Assembly: GCA_002412885.1 (NCBI GenBank)
Contig: DHVX01000047.1
Span: 1-10,978, forward strand
Source of the DNA: Bacteroidales bacterium UBA5197
GTDB taxonomy: Bacteria; Bacteroidota; Bacteroidia; Bacteroidales; Lentimicrobiaceae
Length of the DNA stretch: 10,978 bases
Reading direction: 5' to 3'
How positions within the stretch are numbered: position 1 is the first letter of the stretch; each line of letters opens with the position of its first letter. The notes beneath the pieces were generated by a model, which saw only the letters and a list, made by a program, of their open reading frames with translations, did no database searches and had not been told where the DNA came from. A program made the translations under genes and the position numbers. This document shows positions 4,548 through 10,978 of the stretch, one piece after another.

Positions 4548-7226
4548 ATGAGTAAGCCTCTGACATCACTCAAATTGAACACATTTTTTTCATTGCTGAT
4601 TTTTTTACTAATCAGCACTCATGTTTCTGCTACACATCAGAGGGCGGGAGAAATAACCTACCGGCACATTTCAGGTCTAACTTACGAAGTTACCATAACC
4701 ACCTACACTTTCGCGCCCAGCGCAGCCGATCGTTGTGAACTTACAATAAACTGGGGCGATGGACAAAGCTCAGTTCTCAGCCGGACAAACGGCCCTCCGG
4801 GAACAACCCCTGCAGGCATTTTCTGTGAACATACGGGCGAAAACATCTCTTCGGAAATAAGATTAAGCATCTACATAGGATTACATACCTATGCGGCGCC
4901 ATCTACCTACAGGCTATGGCTTGAAGACCCAAACCGCAATCTGGGTATTCAGAATATCCCCAACTCGGTGGATGTTCCGCTTTACATCGAATCATTGCTG
5001 GTTGTGAATCCTTTTCTTGGAACCAACAACTCTCCCATATTGCTTATTCCTCCTGTTGATAATGGTTGTGTAGGCTTGCCTTTTCTGCACAATCCGGGCG
5101 CGTATGATCCTGATGGTGACAGCCTTTCGTTCCGGTTGGTAAATTGCAAAGGTGCGGGTGGAAGAGATATTCCGGGGTATAAACTTCCGAATGAAGTTGA
5201 TCTGCAAAACCCGGGGACTTTTACCATTAATGAAGTTACCGGCGATGTGCTTTGGGAAAGCCCTGTGAGACAAGGCGAATATAATTTTGCATTTCTTATT
5301 GAGGAGTGGCGAAACGGAGTTCTTATTGGTTACGTGACCCGCGATATGCAGGTAAATATTATTGCCTGCAACAATACTCCGCCTGAACTTTTTGTCACCA
5401 CCGACACCTGTGTGGTTGCCGGAGATACCCTCAGATTGCGTGTAAGAGCAACCGACGCTGACAACCACAAACTAACACTTACAGCCGATGGTGGCCCTTT
5501 ACTATTACCTATAAGCCCGGCAATTTTTAATCAGCCCGGCGATTCAACCGGGCAGGTTAGTGAAACTCTTGTTTGGGCAACTGTGTGCGCTCATGTGAGA
5601 AAACAGCCCTATCAGATTTTCTTTAAAGTAATTGACAATGGAGTTCCGGTAAGGCTTTTCGATTTACAAACCACCAATATTACCGTAATCGCTCCTCCGG
5701 TAAAAGACCCGAATGTTACCCCTTTGGGAAATAATATGGTACTTAACTGGACACGACATTTCTGCAATGAAGCAAAAGGTTATAGAATATACCGCAGAGC
5801 GGGAAGTTCGGGTTTCACTCCATCGGTTTGCCAGACAGGAGTACCTCCTGAATCAGGCTATCAGCTGATAGCAGAAACCACTGGCATTACAACCACTTCT
5901 TTTATTGATGATAACAAAGGAGCCGGACTTGTGAGGGGTATCACCTATTGCTATATAGTAACAGCCTGGTTTGAAGACGGATCAGAAAGCATAGCTTCGG
6001 AAGAGTTTTGTGCTAACCTTAAAAAGGATATGCCTGTTTTTACAAATGTCAGTATCAACTCCACTTCAGCCACTACCGGATCAATTGAAGTTATCTGGTC
6101 GAAGCCGACAGAGCTCGATCCTGTTCAAACTCCCGGACCATACATCTACAGGTTATTCCGTTCACAGGGGTTTAATAATGTCGTTCGTGAAAATATCGCT
6201 GAATTTACCAACCTGAACGACACCATCTTCACCGATAACGGGCTGAACACAAAAGACACCGCATGGACTTACACCATCGAATTTATCAACAATACACCTG
6301 ACAATACTTTCACCATTGGGTTCACTCCTCCTGCATCGTCGGTTTTTATACGTACTACCCCTTCTGACAGACAGATCACCTTAAGAATGTTCAGTAATGT
6401 CCCCTGGTCAAACCTTGGTTACACCATTTATCGGAAAAATGAAGCAGGAACCTTCGACAGTATAGCATTTGCGAATACAGCAACATACACTGACACCGGA
6501 TTGATCAATGAGCAGGAATATTGTTATCTGGTGCGATCAACCGGCACCTATGGAACGCCGGGTTATAAAGACCCGCTGTTAAATTTTTCTCAGGAAAAGT
6601 GTGCATCTCCCCGGGATAACGTTCCCCCATGCCCTCCAAATCTATTGGTTGAAGTAGAATGCGATCTGAATGAACTGCGTTTCAGGTGGGAAGACATTTC
6701 AATCAGTTGCGCTCCTGACATAGAAAGGTACTATCTCTATCGGGTTGGAAATCCGCATATACTTATTGAGAGCTTCAATTCATCGACACTTTCATACATC
6801 TACTCACCACCTCAAACCATTGCAGGATGTTTTTTTGTGGTTGGAAGCGATGCAAACGGCAACATTGATACAGCTAACTACAAACAGGTTTGTACGAGCA
6901 TTGATGATTGCCCGAGATACCGTTTGCCAAACGTGTTTACTCCAAACTCAGATGGGTATAATGATTTGTTTGTTCCGTTTCCGGGATATACCTCGGTTGA
7001 CCGGATCGACCTGAAAATTCACAATCGCTGGGGAGTAGTTGTATTTGAGACAAAAGATCCGGACATAAGATGGGACGGCCGCGACAAGAACACGAACAAA
7101 CCTTGTGCTGACGGGGTCTATTTTTATGTGTGTGATGTTTATGAAGTATCGGGTAATCCTGAACTTGAGGGAGACAAAGTGCTGATAAAAAGAACAATTA
7201 CCGACAGCCTTCACATACTTAGGTAG
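4548..7226 (+). CDS. Secreted multidomain protein with fibronectin-III-like domains and T9SS type B sorting domain
   Basis: The product has 892 residues. A signal peptide (1-28: basic N-terminus, hydrophobic core, VSA then T) directs Sec export. A conserved N-terminal module follows (about 29-275), with HQRAGEITYRHISG, TINWGDG near 66, IPNSVDVPLYIES, CVGLPFLHNPGAYDPDGDSL near 174 and AFLIEEWRNG; I recognise this block from a recurrent Bacteroidota family. A second beta-sandwich begins at CNNTPPELF (about 274). Three to four fibronectin-III-like repeats span about 385-782, marked by YRIYRR, YRLFRS, YTIYRK and YYLYRV strands. The tail from about 791 (NVFTPNSDGYNDLF, IHNRWG, WDGRD, DGVYFY) is the gliding-motility-type CHU_C domain, the type B T9SS signal. 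No catalytic domain is visible; an adhesive or structural surface role is inferred. I chose the ATG at 4548 because it places the signal peptide at the N-terminus. Confidence 0.93.
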   Translation: MSKPLTSLKLNTFFSLLIFLLISTHVSATHQRAGEITYRHISGLTYEVTITTYTFAPSAADRCELTINWGDGQSSVLSRTNGPPGTTPAGIFCEHTGENISSEIRLSIYIGLHTYAAPSTYRLWLEDPNRNLGIQNIPNSVDVPLYIESLLVVNPFLGTNNSPILLIPPVDNGCVGLPFLHNPGAYDPDGDSLSFRLVNCKGAGGRDIPGYKLPNEVDLQNPGTFTINEVTGDVLWESPVRQGEYNFAFLIEEWRNGVLIGYVTRDMQVNIIACNNTPPELFVTTDTCVVAGDTLRLRVRATDADNHKLTLTADGGPLLLPISPAIFNQPGDSTGQVSETLVWATVCAHVRKQPYQIFFKVIDNGVPVRLFDLQTTNITVIAPPVKDPNVTPLGNNMVLNWTRHFCNEAKGYRIYRRAGSSGFTPSVCQTGVPPESGYQLIAETTGITTTSFIDDNKGAGLVRGITYCYIVTAWFEDGSESIASEEFCANLKKDMPVFTNVSINSTSATTGSIEVIWSKPTELDPVQTPGPYIYRLFRSQGFNNVVRENIAEFTNLNDTIFTDNGLNTKDTAWTYTIEFINNTPDNTFTIGFTPPASSVFIRTTPSDRQITLRMFSNVPWSNLGYTIYRKNEAGTFDSIAFANTATYTDTGLINEQEYCYLVRSTGTYGTPGYKDPLLNFSQEKCASPRDNVPPCPPNLLVEVECDLNELRFRWEDISISCAPDIERYYLYRVGNPHILIESFNSSTLSYIYSPPQTIAGCFFVVGSDANGNIDTANYKQVCTSIDDCPRYRLPNVFTPNSDGYNDLFVPFPGYTSVDRIDLKIHNRWGVVVFETKDPDIRWDGRDKNTNKPCADGVYFYVCDVYEVSGNPELEGDKVLIKRTITDSLHILR

Positions 7227-7290
7227 GATGCAGCAGTGCAACCGGAATTAAAATACAACCTCCGGGTTACTGACTTCTAAGCATGACACT

Positions 7291-7326
7291 AACAAAAAGA
7301 GCTGCCTGAAGGCAGCTCTTTTTGTT
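7291..7326. terminator. Bidirectional rho-independent terminator between convergent genes
   Basis: AACAAAAAGAGCTGCC (7291-7306) and GGCAGCTCTTTTTGTT (7311-7326) form a perfect 16-bp inverted repeat around the loop TGAA. The GC-rich inner stem AGAGCTGCC is flanked by an A-run on one side and a T-run on the other, so it can end transcription from both directions. It lies 65 bases after the T9SS gene stop and 23 bases after the gap stop. Confidence 0.93.
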
Positions 7327-7348
7327 ATTAAACAGCATTACATGCGAT

Positions 7349-8350
7349 TTAAACAGTTGCCATATGAGCAACCATATCAAGAACTTTGCAGGAATAACCC
7401 CACTCGTTATCGTACCATGAAACCAATTTTACAAAATTGGGATTGAGCATAATACCAGCTTCAGCATCAAAGATAGAAGTGCGTGAATCGCCGATAAAAT
7501 CGCTTGAAACAACAGCTTGTTCGGTATATCCGAGAACACCTTTCATCGGACCATCAGCGGCAGCTTTCATAACCGCTTTAATTTCGTCGTAGGTAGTAGC
7601 TTTTTCAAGACGACAGGTAAGGTCAACTACAGAAACGTTCAGCGTAGGAACCCTGAATGCCATTCCGGTTAATTTGCCCTTCATAGCAGGAATAACCTTG
7701 GCAGCAGCTTTGGCAGCGCCAGTAGATGAAGGAATAATATTACCGGCAGCAGCACGGCCTCCACGCCAGTCTTTTGCTGAAGGACCATCAACAGTTTTTT
7801 GAGTGGCAGTAGTTGCATGAACTGTAGTCATCAAACCTTCAACTATACCAAAATTATCGTTGATTACTTTTACAAGCGGAGCAAGACAATTGGTGGTACA
7901 TGAAGCATTGCTTACAATTTCCTGTCCGGCATATTCGGTATGATTTACACCATAAACAAACATTGGTGTTTCATCTTTTGAGGGGGCTGACATAATCACC
8001 CTTTTTGCACCTCCGTCAAGGTGAGCCTGACAGGTTTCTTTGGTGAGGAATAATCCGGTACATTCAGCTACATAATCTGCACCAACATCTGACCATTTGA
8101 TCTCTGCAGGATTTTTGATAGCGGTAACACGGATTGTCTGGCCGTTAACAACCAATTGTCCGTCTTTTACTTCCACTTCGCCTGTAAAACGCCCGTGAAC
8201 GGTATCGTATTGGAGCATATATGCCATGTAATTAACATCAATCAGGTCATTAATTGCCACAACATCGATGTCATCGCGAAGAATTGAAGCGCGGAAAACA
8301 AGACGGCCAATACGGCCAAAACCATTGATACCCAGTTTGATCTTTGTCAT
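7349..8350 (-). CDS. gap: NAD-dependent glyceraldehyde-3-phosphate dehydrogenase
   Basis: This cytoplasmic glycolytic enzyme oxidises glyceraldehyde 3-phosphate with phosphate and NAD+ to 1,3-bisphosphoglycerate, and works reversibly in gluconeogenesis. At 333 residues it has the normal length. The Rossmann motif INGFGRIGRLVFRA occupies residues 8-21. Asp35 followed by Leu36 indicates NAD rather than NADP. The catalytic nucleophile is Cys151 in SNASCTTNCLAPL and the base is His178 in TTVHATTATQ. The substrate-phosphate loop (SSTGAAKA) and the C-terminal WYDNEWGYS are present. The start ATG at 8348-8350 gives MTKIKLGINGFG, as expected. The gene is convergent with the T9SS protein gene and divergent from lepA, so it is probably a single-gene transcription unit ending at the shared terminator. 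Confidence 0.97.
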   Translation of the reverse strand: MTKIKLGINGFGRIGRLVFRASILRDDIDVVAINDLIDVNYMAYMLQYDTVHGRFTGEVEVKDGQLVVNGQTIRVTAIKNPAEIKWSDVGADYVAECTGLFLTKETCQAHLDGGAKRVIMSAPSKDETPMFVYGVNHTEYAGQEIVSNASCTTNCLAPLVKVINDNFGIVEGLMTTVHATTATQKTVDGPSAKDWRGGRAAAGNIIPSSTGAAKAAAKVIPAMKGKLTGMAFRVPTLNVSVVDLTCRLEKATTYDEIKAVMKAAADGPMKGVLGYTEQAVVSSDFIGDSRTSIFDAEAGIMLNPNFVKLVSWYDNEWGYSCKVLDMVAHMATV

Positions 8351-8397
8351 ATTCTATTGATTTTTAATTAAGTTTTTAATCCTTTTCATTTTCGGTG

Positions 8398-8405
8398 CAA
8401 AATTA
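8398..8405 (-). promoter_or_regulatory. Candidate -7 element of gap
   Basis: On the minus strand TAATTTTG matches TAnnTTTG exactly, giving a leader of roughly 40 bases. The nearest TTG cores lie 25 and 29 bases upstream, farther than usual, so the -33 part is uncertain. Confidence 0.45.
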
Positions 8406-8569
8406 ATGATAATAATTAAAGAAATAACCGCAAACAAAAAAGAAGTGAATGGATAAACAACTTACAAAATGAAATAAGCTTAAAATATGTTTTTGGGAAT
8501 AACTGATATACTAAGGAAATAATCATACAACTACCGAATTACCTATGTCAAAAGATGTTATGTTTTTCG

Positions 8570-8577
8570 TACTTTTG
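8570..8577 (+). promoter_or_regulatory. Candidate -7 element of lepA, five bases from the start codon
   Basis: TACTTTTG matches TAnnTTTG exactly and ends only five bases before the lepA ATG at 8583. With the usual spacing from -7 to +1, transcription would begin within about three bases of the ATG or on it. I see no TTG at a normal -33 distance. Confidence 0.5.
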
Positions 8578-8582
8578 CAACG

Positions 8583-10370
8583 ATGAAAACGATTAGAAAT
8601 TTTTGCATAATAGCACACATAGACCACGGCAAAAGTACGCTGGCTGACCGATTGCTTGAATTTACCGGAACCCTTACAGAACGACAATCTCAGGATCAGG
8701 TTCTGGACGATATGGATCTTGAACGGGAAAGGGGAATCACAATTAAAAGTCATGCCATTCAAATGGATTATACTTTTGAGGGGCAGCAATATAAGCTCAA
8801 CCTTATTGACACCCCTGGACACGTTGATTTTTCATATGAGGTTTCGCGTTCAATTGCTGCTTGTGAAGGAGCACTGTTGATTGTTGATGCCACTCAGGGC
8901 ATACAGGCTCAAACCATTTCAAACCTCTATCTTGCCATTGAAAACGATCTGGAAATTATTCCGATCATGAATAAAATGGACATGGACAATGCCATGCCCG
9001 ATGAAGTTGAAGAACAGATCATCGACCTGCTAGGTTGTAAATCAGAGGATATTATAAGAGCCAGCGGCAAAACAGGTCTTGGAATTGAAGATATTCTTAC
9101 TGCTATTATTAATCGTGTACCTCATCCCAAAGGCGATGCAAGTGCTCCGCTTCAGGCTTTGATATTTGACTCCGTTTACAATTCATTCAGAGGAATTGTC
9201 GCTTACTTCCGAATCATAAACGGCGAGATCAGAAAAGGCGATTTTGTGAAGTTTTTCAATACAGGCAAAGAATATTACGCTGATGAAATCGGAGTACTGA
9301 AATTAACACAGCACCCACGCGATGTCCTGGCAGCTGGTGATGTAGGATATATAATTTCGGGAATTAAAACATCGCGCGAAGTTAAAGTTGGCGACACCAT
9401 TACGCATGTGAAACGATCATGCCAGGCAGCCATTGATGGTTTCAGCCTTGTAAAACCAATGGTTTATGCGGGTATATACCCTGTTGATGCCGACGATTAT
9501 GAAGAATTAAGGGCTTCGATGGAAAGGCTTCAACTGAATGATGCTTCCCTTGTTTTTGAGCCTGAATCGTCAGTTGCACTGGGATTTGGATTCAGATGCG
9601 GATTTTTGGGATTGCTTCATATGGAGATCATTCAGGAGCGTCTTGACCGCGAGTTTGACATGGATGTGATTACCACAGTTCCAAACGTTTCGTATAAGGC
9701 TTATACTACAAAAGGGGAAGTGATTGATGTTCATAATCCTTCGGGATTACCGGCTCCCAACTATCTTGAAAAAATAGAAGAACCCTATATTTCAGCTCAG
9801 ATTATTTCAAAATCAGAATATATTGGTGCGGTTATGACCCTTTGCATCGGCAAACGCGGCACCCTGAAAAATCAGGTTTACCTTACCAGCGACAGGGTTG
9901 AGCTTACCATGGAATTGCCTCTGGGCGAAATTGTATTCGATTTTTACGACAAACTAAAGAGCATTTCAAAAGGATACGCATCCTTTGATTACCATGTGAG
10001 CGATTATAAACCGGCTAAACTTGTAAGACTTGACATTTTGCTGAACAGCGAACCGGTAGATGCTTTGTCAACACTGATACATGTGGACAATGCCTATGAT
10101 TTTGGCCGCAGAATGTGCTCAAAACTCAGAGAACTTATTCCGAGGCAGCAGTTTGATATTGCCATTCAGGCCGCTATCGGCACCAAGGTAATTGCCCGCG
10201 AAACGGTAAAAGCCGTTCGCAAGGACGTTACTGCAAAATGTTATGGAGGAGATATTTCGCGAAAGCGCAAACTTCTCGAGAAGCAGAAAAAGGGCAAAAA
10301 ACGGATGCGTCAGGTAGGAAATGTTGAAGTACCGCAAACTGCATTTTTAGCGGTTCTGAAACTAGATTAA
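8583..10370 (+). CDS. lepA: Elongation factor 4 (LepA), ribosome-associated GTPase
   Basis: LepA is a translational GTPase that binds the ribosome and affects elongation or subunit assembly; it is dispensable in many bacteria under normal growth. At 595 residues it is full length. The GTPase motifs are intact: AHIDHGKS (11-18, P-loop), RERGITIKS (switch I, from 48), DTPGH with His80 (switch II, 76-80) and NKMD (130-133). Family signatures follow: CGFLGLLHMEI in the domain resembling EF-G domain III, and the LepA-specific C-terminal domain with AAIGTKVIARE, KCYGGDISRKRKLLEKQKKGKKRM and the typical ending VEVPQTAFLAVLKLD. The start MKTIRNFCIIAHIDHGK agrees with the family. The gene diverges from gap and is convergent with the regulator on its right, with 39 bases between their stop codons. 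Confidence 0.98.
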   Translation: MKTIRNFCIIAHIDHGKSTLADRLLEFTGTLTERQSQDQVLDDMDLERERGITIKSHAIQMDYTFEGQQYKLNLIDTPGHVDFSYEVSRSIAACEGALLIVDATQGIQAQTISNLYLAIENDLEIIPIMNKMDMDNAMPDEVEEQIIDLLGCKSEDIIRASGKTGLGIEDILTAIINRVPHPKGDASAPLQALIFDSVYNSFRGIVAYFRIINGEIRKGDFVKFFNTGKEYYADEIGVLKLTQHPRDVLAAGDVGYIISGIKTSREVKVGDTITHVKRSCQAAIDGFSLVKPMVYAGIYPVDADDYEELRASMERLQLNDASLVFEPESSVALGFGFRCGFLGLLHMEIIQERLDREFDMDVITTVPNVSYKAYTTKGEVIDVHNPSGLPAPNYLEKIEEPYISAQIISKSEYIGAVMTLCIGKRGTLKNQVYLTSDRVELTMELPLGEIVFDFYDKLKSISKGYASFDYHVSDYKPAKLVRLDILLNSEPVDALSTLIHVDNAYDFGRRMCSKLRELIPRQQFDIAIQAAIGTKVIARETVKAVRKDVTAKCYGGDISRKRKLLEKQKKGKKRMRQVGNVEVPQTAFLAVLKLD

Positions 10371-10409
10371 ATCAGGGATACCCCGATATCGCTCAGATCT
10401 GTTGACAGA

Positions 10410-10978
10410 CTATAAATCAATGAGTTTATGCTTAACAGCATAAATAATTACTTCTATTATATTTTTTGAATTGGTCTTGGTCATTAAATTGGCCCTGTGT
10501 TTTTCAACCGTTCGGCTGCTGATAAAGAGTTGATCAGCAATTTGCTTGGTTGAAAGTCCCTGACAAACCAGGATTAACACCTCAAGTTCTCTTTCAGAAA
10601 AAGAGACAAGAACTTCATGAGACTTTTCCTTTATTGCCTCATTGTCACGAAAAACAGAAATAAGTTTATTTACCAGCTCCGTTGAAATGTAATTGCGGGT
10701 ACCGGCGAGCATATCAATCGCTTTTTCAAACTCTTCAATCTCATTAATAGGAATCCCTTCAAGATCCTGCTCCTGAATAACATCTGCTCTTGTTGCAATG
10801 AGCGTTCCAAGCATACTTGAGCGGCCTTTGACTTTTAGTCCTACTATTCCGTAAAGTTCAGTACTTATCTGTTGACCATCCTTTTTAAGGACATTAAATC
10901 GAATATGAATGTCCTTTTCGAAACCTCTCAGACAACGGTTAATTTTATCAATTGCAGTGTTTTTATCTTTAACTGCAA
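10410..10978 (-). CDS. PAS-LuxR-type transcription regulator, N-terminus cut by the window edge
   Basis: The visible 188 residues are the C-terminal part; the frame is still open at the right edge, so the internal ATG at 10814 is not the start. Residues about 25-62 (RFNVLKKDG, ISTELYGIVGLKVKG, MLGTLIATR) look like the last strands of a PAS sensor domain. A helical linker follows, with EEFEKAIDMLAGTRNYIS, which resembles the segment between receiver and HTH in NarL/FixJ-type regulators. The last 65 residues form a LuxR/GerE helix-turn-helix: FSERELEVLILVCQGLSTKQIADQLFISSRTVEKHRANLM. It should bind DNA as a dimer in response to a signal sensed by the missing part. Ligand, partner kinase and targets cannot be inferred. 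A receiver-only N-terminus is less likely given the PAS-like strands. Confidence 0.88.
   Translation of the reverse strand, partial: AVKDKNTAIDKINRCLRGFEKDIHIRFNVLKKDGQQISTELYGIVGLKVKGRSSMLGTLIATRADVIQEQDLEGIPINEIEEFEKAIDMLAGTRNYISTELVNKLISVFRDNEAIKEKSHEVLVSFSERELEVLILVCQGLSTKQIADQLFISSRTVEKHRANLMTKTNSKNIIEVIIYAVKHKLIDL

Noticed and set aside
10371..10387. Short hairpin ATCAGGG-ATA-CCCCGAT directly after the lepA stop as a terminator
   Set aside because: The stem has a mismatch, a three-base loop and no following T-run; I would not call it a terminator.
10410..10814. A complete 134-residue LuxR protein starting at the ATG at 10814
   Set aside because: The same frame continues upstream without a stop to the window edge and encodes PAS-like strands, so the ATG is internal.

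Overview
The window reads as a chromosomal segment of a member of the Bacteroidota. Three things point there: an 892-residue secreted protein with a type B type IX secretion (T9SS) C-terminal domain, exact copies of the Bacteroidota -7 promoter element (TAnnTTTG) in front of several genes, and Bacteroidota-like forms of Rel and the Fur-type regulator. Composition is moderately AT-rich and looks even. I see no tRNA or rRNA gene, insertion sequence, phage gene or CRISPR array.

Left part, all on the minus strand: rel (bifunctional (p)ppGpp synthetase/hydrolase), then a Fur-family regulator, then purA (adenylosuccinate synthase, cut by the left edge). The gaps between them are about 250 and 270 bases and hold candidate promoter and operator elements, so separate promoters are more likely than one tight operon. 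The grouping makes sense: PurA draws on the IMP/GTP pool that (p)ppGpp synthesis depends on, and (p)ppGpp is a known inhibitor of PurA in other bacteria.

Middle: a 457-base gap separates rel from a divergent gene for a large exported multidomain protein (signal peptide, a conserved N-terminal extracellular module, fibronectin-III-like domains, T9SS type B tail). The gap carries a pair of near-identical palindromic boxes on the rel side and a 59-codon open frame without a start codon. A perfect 16-bp inverted-repeat terminator serves both this gene and the convergent gap gene.

Right part: gap (NAD-dependent glyceraldehyde-3-phosphate dehydrogenase, minus strand) and lepA (elongation factor 4, plus strand) diverge from a 232-base spacer. 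An exact -7 element ends five bases before the lepA start codon, which suggests a leaderless or nearly leaderless mRNA. At the right edge, convergent to lepA, is the C-terminal part of a PAS-LuxR-type transcription regulator.

Most of the window is core metabolism and information processing; I found no clearly new multi-gene system. The points most worth a second look are the Fur-like protein that has lost its structural cysteines, the paired TTGATnATCAA boxes beside rel, and the apparently leaderless lepA.
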